From an uncultured Alphaproteobacteria bacterium (GTDB taxonomy: Bacteria; Pseudomonadota; Alphaproteobacteria; HIMB59; GCA-002718135), in the NCBI GenBank assembly GCA_902635455.1, contig CACPNW010000012.1, positions 1 to 33,225 of the forward strand: a stretch of DNA of 33,225 bases. Reading direction: 5' to 3'. Below the pieces are notes generated by a model that saw nothing but the letters and a program-made list of their open reading frames with translations, did no database searches and had not been told where the DNA came from. Shown piece by piece: positions 8,228 to 16,445 of the stretch. A program made the position numbers and the translations under genes. Within the stretch, counting starts at the first letter, position 1. The number at the start of each line of letters is the position of its first letter.

Positions 8228-9310
8228 TTAAGAAAAAATATTAACACCTGTGTCAGTCGTAAATAAATAAGAGTTGTTTAAATTAAAACTAATTTTTATA
8301 TTTTGGCCTGTATTGTAATTAATTGCATCCTCTTCGGGTAGTATCATTTTTAACTTTGTTTCATTAACATTTAAATCTAATATAGTAATATCTCCTAGTG
8401 GTTCTTTTAAGAAAATTTTAGCATCAAAGGTTTCACCTTCGTTAGTAATATTAATATCATTAGGGCGAATACCAAATGACAAGTCTGATGAAATAAATTC
8501 TTTATTAATATTTTTCTCACTAACTCTAACAGAGCCAAATGGTAGTTCAATTGTTGAATTATTTCCACTATCAATTTTTGCTTTTAGTATATTCATTTCA
8601 GGAGAACCGATCATTTTGCCAACATAAATATTGTCTGGATTGTCATAGAGCTCATCTGGTGTACCTTTTTGGATAAACTTACCCTCTTTTATAATAGTTA
8701 TGTTATCTCCCATTGTTAGTGCTTCCAATTGATCAGGTGTTGCATATACCATCGTCATATTAAGATCTCTCTGCAATCTTTTTAATTCAGCCCTCGTGTC
8801 ATGCCTTAATTTAGCATCTAAATTTGCAAGAGGTTCGTCTAATAACAATAAAATTGGTTGTCGAATTAAAGCTCTTCCGATAGCAAGTCTTTGTTGCTCA
8901 CCTCCAGAAAGGGTATTAGGTTTTCTTTTTAAGGCATGAGTAATTCTTAACATTTCCGCAGTCTCTGCAACTCTTTTAGTAATCTCATCTTTTGGTATTT
9001 TATTTTTAATTAAAGGATAAGCTAAATTTTGTTCAGTAGTTAAGTGAGGATATAGTGCAAAAGTTTGAAATACCATTGCCATTCCTCGACCCTGAATTGG
9101 AGCATTTGTGTAATTGTTTTCATTAAAAAAAACTTCTCCACTTTCAATTTGTTCTAACCCAGCAATACAGCGAAGAGTTGTTGTTTTACCTGCGGCACTT
9201 GATCCAAATAAAACAGCAAATTCATTTTTTTCAACAGAAAAATTAAAATTATCTAAAGCAACTAGCTCTTCATATTTTTTTGTAATATTATTTAATTCCA
9301 AATATGCCAT
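8228..9310 (-). CDS. ABC importer ATPase, MalK/GlpS-like, lacking the H-loop histidine
   Basis: This 360-residue protein is collinear with the ATPase at 3344-4432. Walker A is GSSAAGKT (36-43), Q-loop Q82, a canonical signature LSGGE (134-138), and Walker B ends in D158-E159. The H-loop, which should read THDQ, is TPDQ: P192 replaces the catalytic-linchpin histidine. Paired with the other ATPase, its intact signature would complete the one competent site, while its own Walker A/H-loop would face the degenerate LAEGE signature. The rhizobial glycerol ATPase GlpS shows a comparable H-loop loss as I remember it. It lies in the operon with an SDR and two isomerases, 6 bases after the SDR gene, and not beside the permeases. 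Confidence 0.92.
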   Translation of the reverse strand: MAYLELNNITKKYEELVALDNFNFSVEKNEFAVLFGSSAAGKTTTLRCIAGLEQIESGEVFFNENNYTNAPIQGRGMAMVFQTFALYPHLTTEQNLAYPLIKNKIPKDEITKRVAETAEMLRITHALKRKPNTLSGGEQQRLAIGRALIRQPILLLLDEPLANLDAKLRHDTRAELKRLQRDLNMTMVYATPDQLEALTMGDNITIIKEGKFIQKGTPDELYDNPDNIYVGKMIGSPEMNILKAKIDSGNNSTIELPFGSVRVSEKNINKEFISSDLSFGIRPNDINITNEGETFDAKIFLKEPLGDITILDLNVNETKLKMILPEEDAINYNTGQNIKISFNLNNSYLFTTDTGVNIFS

Positions 9311-9316
9311 ATTAAA

Positions 9317-10066
9317 TTAGTAAGTTGCTCTCCCACCACTTATATCAAACACTGCCCCTGTTGTAAAAGAATTCTCTTCAGAAACCATCCAAGAAACCAT
9401 TGAAGCAAGCTCATCAACTAAAACAAATCTTTTTCTTGGTATTTTAGATAGCATATAATTAATGTGTTCTTGACTAATTTGGTCAAAGATTTTTGTTTTT
9501 GCTGCAGCAGGCGTAACACAGTTTACAGCAATATTGTACTCAGCAAGTTCTTTTCCGAGTGACTTAGTTAGAGCTATAACACCAGCTTTTGCAGCACTAT
9601 AAGCTGAAGCATTAGGATTACCTTCTTTACCAGCAATACTAGCAACATTAACAATTCGGCCGTAATTTTTCTTAATCATAAAAGGAACTACAGCTTTACA
9701 GCAATTAAAAGTGCCATTTAAATCAATGTCCACAACTGATTTCCAACTATCAATAGGATAGTCCCATGTTTTGTGAGAAGGACCAGCAATTCCTGCATTG
9801 TTAACAAAAATATCTATACCATTATATTTATCAATTATTTCTCTTATTGTGCTTTCAACTTTTTTAAAGTTTGTAATATCTAGTTCATATGTATCATTAA
9901 ATTTAATCTCATTTTTATTTATAGCTGTTGATATTGCCTCGGGGTCATTATCTAAAATAATTACTTTTGCTGATGAAGAAGCAAATCTTTTTGCTATAGC
10001 ATATCCAAAACCTTGGGCACCGCCAGTTACAACAGCTATTTTATCTTTAAGATCAAAATTATTCAT
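9317..10066 (-). CDS. SDR-family dehydrogenase
   Basis: This is a classical short-chain dehydrogenase of 249 residues: cofactor motif TGGAQGFG, NNAG, VNVASIAGKEG with the catalytic Ser, and YSAAK with Tyr and Lys. It most likely interconverts a secondary alcohol and ketone on a sugar or polyol with NAD(P). It sits between the sugar isomerase at 10075 and the second ATPase, with spacers of 8 and 6 bases. Two SDRs in the two transporter operons may act on successive steps or on two stereoisomers of the substrate. Specific substrate not determinable. Confidence 0.88.
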   Translation of the reverse strand: MNNFDLKDKIAVVTGGAQGFGYAIAKRFASSSAKVIILDNDPEAISTAINKNEIKFNDTYELDITNFKKVESTIREIIDKYNGIDIFVNNAGIAGPSHKTWDYPIDSWKSVVDIDLNGTFNCCKAVVPFMIKKNYGRIVNVASIAGKEGNPNASAYSAAKAGVIALTKSLGKELAEYNIAVNCVTPAAAKTKIFDQISQEHINYMLSKIPRKRFVLVDELASMVSWMVSEENSFTTGAVFDISGGRATY

Positions 10067-10074
10067 TTAAATAA

Positions 10075-10983
10075 TTAACCATATTTGGACACCAATTGAT
10101 CTAATGCTCCTTTACATTTTTCTGTAGCAGCCCAAGCTTCGGGCCAAAAACACAAATCAACTGTCCACCAATCATGACCAACATTTTCTTTAGCAAGAAT
10201 AGGGACAATAGTATCAAAATCTAATATACCTTCGCCAAATGGCGGATGTGCACTAGTTTCATCATTACCATCAGCATCTTTATGACAAGTATTATCAGAA
10301 TCTATTAAATGAATATGATTAATTCTACCACTGAACTTACTTATTAGTTCTACTTGATCACTGACAACTTCTTTTTCTCCTTCTTGCCTTATTCCATTAA
10401 CCCCCATCATTTGTCCATGGCAAGTATCATACATAAGTCCAAAATTTGTATGTTGCAGTTTGTCCAAAACTTTTAAAATATAGGAAGGTTTATTAAAAGC
10501 AAAACCTGGTTCAAATTCCCATGTTACATATACACCTTTGTCTGCAGCATAATTTATACATGTATCCCAAGTTTTTGTTAGTCTATTAAACAATGTATCA
10601 AAATCTACTTCTCCATGTATTGTTGGAGGTTGAACGCAATCAACTCTAACTCCCTTAATTCCCAAATCTACAGCAAAATCAACGTTAGCTCTAAATTCAG
10701 AAATATATTTTGATTGATCATCTGTATTTAAAAGTTGTTCACTCCACAAATCTTGAGCAAAACCAGAAAAAGACAAACCCCAATTACTCATTTTTTCCTT
10801 AAGAGCATCCCTCTGTTCTTTTTCTGGATGATTGTGCGGATTAGGGTATCCATTAAAGCCACCTAATTCTAATCCATCAAATTTCAAATCTGCTAGAGTT
10901 TTGCCAACTGTTTCAAAAGGGATAGGGTTTTCACCATATGGCCCAACATTGTAAGCCCAAGTTCCTATAGATGTTCTTTTCAT
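10075..10983 (-). CDS. Sugar phosphate isomerase/epimerase (AP_endonuc_2 TIM barrel)
   Basis: This 302-residue protein belongs to the xylose-isomerase-like TIM-barrel superfamily (AP_endonuc_2 fold; IolE, tagatose epimerase and relatives). Likely metal ligands are E156 or E158 in WEFEPG, D186 in YDTCH, H225 in NHIHL, and D276 in WTVDLCFWP, an Asp where most relatives have Glu. An excellent ribosome-binding site (GGAGG) fixes the start. It is downstream of another member of the fold (10992), 8 bases away. The reaction could be isomerisation, 3-epimerisation or keto-sugar elimination/hydration, all known in this fold. Confidence 0.85.
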   Translation of the reverse strand: MKRTSIGTWAYNVGPYGENPIPFETVGKTLADLKFDGLELGGFNGYPNPHNHPEKEQRDALKEKMSNWGLSFSGFAQDLWSEQLLNTDDQSKYISEFRANVDFAVDLGIKGVRVDCVQPPTIHGEVDFDTLFNRLTKTWDTCINYAADKGVYVTWEFEPGFAFNKPSYILKVLDKLQHTNFGLMYDTCHGQMMGVNGIRQEGEKEVVSDQVELISKFSGRINHIHLIDSDNTCHKDADGNDETSAHPPFGEGILDFDTIVPILAKENVGHDWWTVDLCFWPEAWAATEKCKGALDQLVSKYG

Positions 10984-10991
10984 AAATCCTC

Positions 10992-12047
10992 CTAATTAAT
11001 TCCTAAAATTTTCTTGTTTGCCTCTTTGTTATCACCGCTTTTATCAATGAAGTCATCAAATGCACCTTGTGAAACAGTAATAATATGTTTTTGAATGAAA
11101 GGAGCACCTTCTTTGGCTCCCTGAACAGAGTCTTTAATTGCACATTCCCATTCTAAAACAGCCCAACCAGAAAAACCATGATAGGTTAATTTGGTAAAGA
11201 TTGAAGAAAAGTCAACTTGTCCATCACCAAGAGACCTGAATCGTCCTGCTCTATCTCTCCAATCAGCATAACCTCCATAAACACCATTTTTACCAGTTGA
11301 ATTAAATTCTGCATCTTTTACATGAAACATTTTTATACGATCATGATACAAGTCAATAAAGTGTAAGTAGTCAAGTTGTTGTAAAACAAAGTGACTTGGA
11401 TCATATAAAAGATTACATCTTGGATGTTCTTTCACTGCGTCTAAAAACATTTCCCATGAAGCTCCATCATGTATATCTTCACTTGCATGAGCTTCATAAC
11501 AAAGATCAACTCCATTCTCTTCGTATACATCTAAGATAGGTGTCCATCTTTTTGACAATTCTTTAAAACCATCTTCAACAAGACCTGGTAGGCGAGGAGG
11601 CCAACTATATATGTATGGCCATAATAATGCCCCTGGAAAAGAAACTGAAACATTTATACCAAGATTTTTGGAAGCTTTAGCCGCCATTTTAACTTGATCT
11701 ACTGCCCAAGCTTGTCTCTTTGAAGGATTGCTATGAACTTCGGGTGGAGCAAATTGATCAAAACCAATGTCATAAGCTGGGTGAACTGCTACAAGTTGCC
11801 CTTGAAGATGTGTAGATAACTCACTTATTTCTACATTATTATTTTTACATATCCCTTTAAGTTCGTCACAATAATCTTTACTTTCAGATGCTTTTTTTAA
11901 ATCAATCATCCGAGCATCCCAAGTTGGTATTTGTACACCTTTGTAACCTAAGTCAGCTGCCCACTTTGATATATTATCTAAGTTATCAAAAGGAGCTTTA
12001 TCTCCAGCAAACTGAGCTAAAAAAATTGCAGGACCTTTAATGGTCAT
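10992..12047 (-). CDS. Sugar phosphate isomerase/epimerase (long AP_endonuc_2 type)
   Basis: This 351-residue TIM-barrel protein is longer than tagatose-epimerase-type relatives (about 280-300). Candidate metal ligands are in CYEAHASED (Glu), LLYDPSHF (Asp, His), MFHVKDAEF (His) and VLEWECA (Glu). Proteins of this length and with the WPPRLPGL segment occur in rhizobial sugar clusters next to Gfo/Idh/MocA dehydrogenases. It is the first gene of the second minus-strand operon, with a strong ribosome-binding site (GGAGGG) and a 125-base divergent spacer to the epimerase at 12173. Function within the pathway is unassigned. Confidence 0.85.
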   Translation of the reverse strand: MTIKGPAIFLAQFAGDKAPFDNLDNISKWAADLGYKGVQIPTWDARMIDLKKASESKDYCDELKGICKNNNVEISELSTHLQGQLVAVHPAYDIGFDQFAPPEVHSNPSKRQAWAVDQVKMAAKASKNLGINVSVSFPGALLWPYIYSWPPRLPGLVEDGFKELSKRWTPILDVYEENGVDLCYEAHASEDIHDGASWEMFLDAVKEHPRCNLLYDPSHFVLQQLDYLHFIDLYHDRIKMFHVKDAEFNSTGKNGVYGGYADWRDRAGRFRSLGDGQVDFSSIFTKLTYHGFSGWAVLEWECAIKDSVQGAKEGAPFIQKHIITVSQGAFDDFIDKSGDNKEANKKILGIN

Positions 12048-12172
12048 AAATCCCTCCTAATTAAAAATATAAAAACATACTGCTACTATTTGATAAAGAA
12101 AGCAATTATATAAATAAAGTTTATAGATTTAATTTTAATTTAATATTTTATTATCCTTAATTAGGGAGAGAT
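12048..12172. promoter_or_regulatory. Divergent promoter region between isomerase operon and epimerase gene
   Basis: This 125-base, very A+T-rich spacer separates two diverging genes and must hold both promoters. Both starts have strong purine-rich ribosome-binding sites (GGAGGG on the minus strand, AGGGAGAG on the plus strand). I could not assign convincing -35/-10 pairs or an operator. Confidence 0.4.
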
Positions 12173-13018
12173 ATGAAAATTGGATTTAATATGCTTTTGT
12201 GGACTACTAATCTAGTAGAAGAAGAATTTCATTTATTAGAAAAAATTAAACAAGTTGGCTATGATGGAGTTGAAATACCAATATTTGGCGGTGAGGAAAA
12301 GGTAGATCATTACCAAAATATCTCTAAAGTTCTAAAAGATAACGACCTTGATTGTACAAGCGTAACAGTAATACCTGATGAATCTAGGAGTCCTATTAGT
12401 GATGACGAAGGAGTAAGATCAAATTCACTTGAATATTTAAAATGGGCAATGGATTGTAGCCATGCTTTAGGGAGTGAAATTTTAGCTGGCCCATATCATC
12501 AGCCACTTGGTGTGTTTTCTGGAGAGCCACCAACACAAAAAGAAAAGGAAAATGCTGCAAAAGTTCATCAACAAGCAGCAGATTATGCTAAAAATTTAAA
12601 CCTAAAACTATCAATTGAACCTTTAAATCGATTTGAATGTTATTTTTTAAATATAGCTGAAGATGCATCAGATTATGTTGATATGGTAGGTAAAGATAAT
12701 TTTGGATTTTTGTATGATACATTTCATGCAAATATTGAAGAAAAAGATCCTGTTGGAGTTATTGGAAAAACAGCAAAGAACATTAATCATATTCATATTT
12801 CTGAAAATGATAGAGGCACTCCTGGTAAGGGAAATGTTCCTTGGAAAGATACTTTTGAAGCTATAAAAAATACAAATTACGATGGTTGGCTTACTATCGA
12901 AGCATTTGGCAGAGCGCTTCCAGACTTAGCTGCTGCTACAAGAGTTTGGAGAGATTTTTTCCCATCTAAAGAAGAAGTGTATGAAGAAGGCTATAAATTT
13001 ATAAAACAAAACTTATAA
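12173..13018 (+). CDS. D-tagatose/D-psicose 3-epimerase-family protein
   Basis: This 281-residue TIM-barrel protein carries the complete active site of ketose 3-epimerases. The metal ligands are E149, D182, H208 and E243, spaced 33, 26 and 35 residues apart exactly as in Pseudomonas cichorii tagatose 3-epimerase (152, 185, 211, 246). H185, R214 and E155 correspond to its substrate-contact residues. It probably epimerises a free ketose at C3; ketopentoses, ketohexoses or ketotetroses are possible substrates. It is transcribed alone, divergent from the isomerase operon and convergent with the broken DMT permease. The start follows a good ribosome-binding site. Confidence 0.87.
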   Translation: MKIGFNMLLWTTNLVEEEFHLLEKIKQVGYDGVEIPIFGGEEKVDHYQNISKVLKDNDLDCTSVTVIPDESRSPISDDEGVRSNSLEYLKWAMDCSHALGSEILAGPYHQPLGVFSGEPPTQKEKENAAKVHQQAADYAKNLNLKLSIEPLNRFECYFLNIAEDASDYVDMVGKDNFGFLYDTFHANIEEKDPVGVIGKTAKNINHIHISENDRGTPGKGNVPWKDTFEAIKNTNYDGWLTIEAFGRALPDLAAATRVWRDFFPSKEEVYEEGYKFIKQNL

Positions 13019-13028
13019 ATTTTTAAGT

Positions 13029-13890
13029 TTACTGATTTTTCCTTTGTTGATGGATGATATAAATACCTGAAAGTGCTATAATTAGAGCTCCAAAAACTGT
13101 AGGAACATCTGGGACGTCATTATAGAAAACAAATCCATAAATTATAGCCCAAAAAATAAGAGAGAAGTGAAAAGGTTGAATTTTGTTTGCAGGCGCTCTT
13201 GCTAAGGCTATTATCAAGCTATAGTGTGCTAATGACATCATAATTCCTATTAAAGGTAGTAAAAAATAAGATATAAAAATAAAATCTACCCAATATATTG
13301 ATGCTAAAATCACCATAGTAATTACCCCAAATAAAGAAGTAAAAAATAAAGACGTTTCATCTTTATCTACTTCAGATACTTTTTTTGTTAATATTTGGTA
13401 AATTGCAAAAGTAAAAGCAGCACCTAGGGGAATTAAAGATTTAAAATTAAAAACATCAAATCCAGGTCTTAAAATAATTAAAACACCGATGAATCCAAAG
13501 AAAATTGCAAACCAAATTTTTTTATCTACAAATTCCTTTAAAAAAATAATTGATAAAGCTACAACAATAATAGGAGATAGAGCTGCAACACTATGTACAT
13601 CTCCTAAAGACAAGTATCTAAATGAAGTAACAAAAAATGCTGTTTCTAAAATTGAGCATAGAGAACGAATTAGTTGTAGTTTTAAATTATTTGTTTTCCA
13701 TACACGTACATTTTTTTTTTCTTTTCGCCTCAATTATTGCAATAATAAATAAAAACAAATATCGAAAAAGCATTATTTGAAATATGGAATGATAGATAGT
13801 TGCATATTTTTGAGCAACATCTGTAGTGGCAAAAAGAAAGAAAGCTATAATTCCAAAAAATATACCTATATTTTCTTTAGAAGATAACAT
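13029..13890 (-). pseudogene. EamA/DMT-family permease interrupted by a frameshift
   Basis: Two adjacent frames together make one roughly 290-residue, ten-helix drug/metabolite transporter. The N-terminal part (13890 to about 13720) reads through two membrane helices to FIIAIIEAKRKKK; the rest (to 13029) continues from NVRVWKTNN in another frame, with GDVHSVAALSPI and FLKEF typical of EamA repeats. The break is at ten consecutive T (13711-13720; A in the coding strand); removing one base restores a continuous product. The gene is 2 bases downstream of dhaL copy 2, so it is the last gene of that operon. It may be a real inactivation, a slippage-controlled switch or a sequencing error. Substrate unknown. 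Confidence 0.82.
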
Positions 13891-13892
13891 TA

Positions 13893-14540
13893 TTAATTCA
13901 TGTTTTTGATAGATTCATAAATTGATTTAATGATTATAAAAGATGAAGCGGCACCAGGATCAATATGACCTATACTTCTCTCACCTAATTTACTTGACCT
14001 TCCTTTTTTAGATAAAAGATTTTTTGTTTCATTCATTGCATTTTCAGCTTTTTCTGCTGTGCTTTGAAGAGAGCTAATTAAATTTTTACCTTCATTTGCT
14101 TTTTGATTCATTTCTTCAGATGCTGGTATCCAAACATCTAACATTGTTTTATCTCCAATTTCAGCTTTTCCTCTTTCTTTAATGCCTTTAGCAGCAGCAT
14201 CTAGGAATTTTGCAAATCCTTCAGCATCAAGTATATCCAAGTCTTTTACAGCCATACCGCCTCGCATTAAAGCTGTAGCATATAAGGGGCCTGCTGAAGC
14301 ACCTACAGCACTTAAGAAACTACTAGCTATTTGTGTACAAATTTTTTGAAAACCATCTTCTGGATTTATATCATTTAATTTTTCTTTAACCGCTGTCCAG
14401 CCTATGCTCATAGTCACACCATGATCACCATCTCCAATTGCTCTATCTAATTCAGATAAATAATCTTTTTCTTTTTCTATTGTTTCACAAATATTATTCA
14501 GAATTGTAATAAAATTTTTTGTATCAATACTTTCTTTCAT
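13893..14540 (-). CDS. dhaL: Dihydroxyacetone kinase subunit DhaL (copy 2)
   Basis: This 215-residue DhaL protein has the canonical nucleotide-binding aspartates in LDRAIGDGDHG (D32, D37, D39), GDKTMLDVWIP, and HIDPGAAS near the C-terminus. It differs from copy 1 by having the usual Gly after GDGDH. It overlaps the triosephosphate-isomerase-like gene by 4 bases, which in turn follows DhaK copy 2, so kinase and isomerase are made together. It would phosphorylate the ketose bound on that DhaK, most likely using ATP because no PTS-linked DhaM is present here. Confidence 0.92.
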   Translation of the reverse strand: MKESIDTKNFITILNNICETIEKEKDYLSELDRAIGDGDHGVTMSIGWTAVKEKLNDINPEDGFQKICTQIASSFLSAVGASAGPLYATALMRGGMAVKDLDILDAEGFAKFLDAAAKGIKERGKAEIGDKTMLDVWIPASEEMNQKANEGKNLISSLQSTAEKAENAMNETKNLLSKKGRSSKLGERSIGHIDPGAASSFIIIKSIYESIKNMN

Positions 14541-15283
14541 TGTTTATTTATTCCTTTGCATATTTTTATAAAGTTTTTGGCATCCAAAGCTGCCCGACCA
14601 ATAAATATTCCATCAATAAATTTGCTTTCTATAAATTTTGTATAATTTTTTTCATTTACACTTCCGCCATAAAGAACGCTAACCTTATTTAATCTTTTTA
14701 AAGCACTTTCTCTAATATAGTGTATTGATTCATTACAATAATCAATATTTGCAGCTTTATTTCCTCCCCCTATAGCCCATATGGGTTCGTATGCTAAAAT
14801 AATTTGCTTTTTTCTATTTCTAATTTTTTTTAATAAAATTTCTATTTGTTTATTTAAAAATTTTTTTCTTTTTAAAATATTTTTTTCATATTTAGCCTCT
14901 CCAATACAAACTAAAGGAATCAAATTATATTTTAATGCTAAATTAATTTTTTTATTCATATGTATCAAATTTTCGTTAAAATATTTTATTCTTTCTGCAT
15001 GACCAATTTCAACAATTTGACATCCGCAAGATTTTAACATCGATGCTGACACCTCTCCTGTAAAAGCACCTTTTTCTTCCCAATGCATGTTTTGTGCACC
15101 ATAAATAAAAGGTAATTTTTTTTTATATTTATTAAACAAAGCTAACGACGTAAAAGGAGGAATAATAAAAAATTTAATTTTAGGATTTGATAGATATTTA
15201 GAATTTTTGATTAGAATATTTAAGTATTTTTTAGTCTCTGGTAAATTATGGTTCATTTTCCAGCTTGTACCTACCCAGAGCAT
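14537..15283 (-). CDS. Triosephosphate isomerase (TpiA) family protein, EryH/LerI-like tetrulose-phosphate isomerase
   Basis: This 248-residue protein is full length for the TIM family, with catalytic K9 (GTSWKMN), H95 (IGHAER) and E166 (AYEPIWAIG) all present. Two features point away from housekeeping TpiA: the start GTSWKMN instead of GNWKMN, and GAQNMHW before GAFTGE, as in Brucella EryH, the L-erythrulose-1-phosphate isomerase. The usual Ser96 and Arg99 of GHSERR are Ala and Ile, which is unusual in either group. It lies between DhaK and DhaL, the gene arrangement expected for an erythrulose kinase-isomerase pair. An alternative is that this is the only TpiA of a small genome and has drifted; the gene context makes the paralogue more likely. 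Confidence 0.83.
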   Translation of the reverse strand: MLWVGTSWKMNHNLPETKKYLNILIKNSKYLSNPKIKFFIIPPFTSLALFNKYKKKLPFIYGAQNMHWEEKGAFTGEVSASMLKSCGCQIVEIGHAERIKYFNENLIHMNKKINLALKYNLIPLVCIGEAKYEKNILKRKKFLNKQIEILLKKIRNRKKQIILAYEPIWAIGGGNKAANIDYCNESIHYIRESALKRLNKVSVLYGGSVNEKNYTKFIESKFIDGIFIGRAALDAKNFIKICKGINKQ

Positions 15284-15290
15284 GAGTAAT

Positions 15291-16289
15291 TTAAACGCTA
15301 AACATAGAACAATGTGCTGGATTTTCTAATAAAGGCTGCAGTTCTTCATCAAGTTTTAAAAGCGTTATTGATGCTCCATTCATTTCTAGAGAAGTAACAT
15401 ATTCGCCAACAAAAGAACTATGTATTTCAATTTTGTTTGTTTTTAAAATTTCATTTACTTTTTTATACATTATATACAATTCCATTAGAGGAGTTGAGCC
15501 TAAACCATTTACAAGAACAGATACTTTAGATGCACTGCCAAGTTCTTTTAGTATAATGTCCATCAGTTCAGTTGTGATTTCATCTGCTGTTTTTATATCT
15601 CCTTTTCTAACACCTGCTTCTCCATGGATGCCTAAACCTATTTCCATTTCATTATCTTCAAGAACAAAACTCGGCTCTAATGTATGAGGAAGCGAACATG
15701 GTGCTAAAGCCACGCCCATTGATAAAGTATTCTCATTTGCTTTTTCGGCTAATCTACAAACTTCATCAATTTCCATGCCTTTATCAGCGGCTGCACCTGC
15801 AATTTTAAATACATAAAAGTCTCCAGCTACACCTCTTCTATCTTTTTTGTTTTCTATTTTAGCTGAAGCAATATCATCTGTTACTAAAATAGTTTTTACA
15901 AGAATATCTTCTGCAGAACACATTTCAGCAGCCATATCAAAATTCATAATATCCCCAGCATAATTTCCATACATATAAACAACTCCCTTGCCACCATTTA
16001 TAGCTTTAGTAGCTTCTACAACTGGGTCAGGAGAAGGTGATGCAAAGACGTTACCAATAGCTGCGCCATCAGCTAATCCTTTTCCAACATAACCAAGAAA
16101 AGCTGGTTCATGTCCAGAACCTCCGCCGATTAATATACCTACTTTATCTTTAATTGGAGCGTCTTTACGAACTACTGCTCTTTTATTATTATTTGCAAAT
16201 TTTAAAATATCATGATGAGCAAGAACTATGCCTTCTACCATTTCATCGACAACTTTATAAGGATCGTTAATTATTTTTTTAAAAGCCAT
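15291..16289 (-). CDS. dhaK: DhaK-like ketose kinase subunit (copy 2, LerK-like)
   Basis: This 332-residue DhaK protein has GGGSGHEP with H60, GNYAGD with D113 and the covalent His H222. The segment after it reads GIHGEAG rather than GIHGEPG (Ala225). It diverges clearly from copy 1 (for example NDPYKVVDEMVEGIVLAHHD and the C-terminus PAHCSMFSV) and resembles the branch containing L-erythrulose and apulose kinases. The frame can be extended 9 bases to a TTG at 16298, but MAFKKIINDP is the usual beginning of this branch, so the ATG at 16289 is chosen; neither start has a clear ribosome-binding site. It heads the kinase-isomerase operon. Confidence 0.9.
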   Translation of the reverse strand: MAFKKIINDPYKVVDEMVEGIVLAHHDILKFANNNKRAVVRKDAPIKDKVGILIGGGSGHEPAFLGYVGKGLADGAAIGNVFASPSPDPVVEATKAINGGKGVVYMYGNYAGDIMNFDMAAEMCSAEDILVKTILVTDDIASAKIENKKDRRGVAGDFYVFKIAGAAADKGMEIDEVCRLAEKANENTLSMGVALAPCSLPHTLEPSFVLEDNEMEIGLGIHGEAGVRKGDIKTADEITTELMDIILKELGSASKVSVLVNGLGSTPLMELYIMYKKVNEILKTNKIEIHSSFVGEYVTSLEMNGASITLLKLDEELQPLLENPAHCSMFSV

Positions 16290-16445
16290 ATTAAGCAAAA
16301 CTTAACATTGTTTTTTTCAAAATATCAATAAAATTAATAAAGTTAGAGGTTTTTTATCCAAAAAAAAATACATAAAATATCTTTATTGGTTTTTTATTTG
16401 AAAGGAATAACTTTAATATATTTGTTATTTATTAGGAGGAAAATA
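16290..16445. promoter_or_regulatory. Divergent promoter region between dhaK copy 2 and the Gfo/Idh/MocA operon
   Basis: This 156-base A+T-rich spacer lies between two diverging operons. AGGAGG at 16435-16440 is the ribosome-binding site that fixes the plus-strand start at 16446 in preference to the in-frame upstream ATG at 16386. No -35/-10 pair or dyad could be assigned with confidence. Confidence 0.4.

Noticed and set aside
13711-13720. T-tract as a terminator for an upstream gene
   Set aside because: There is no stem before it on either strand, and it lies inside the permease coding region, where it explains the frame change.
16386-16445. Earlier ATG of the first Gfo/Idh/MocA gene
   Set aside because: The 20 extra residues are hydrophobic and unlike family N-termini, and the only good ribosome-binding site (AGGAGG) serves the ATG at 16446.
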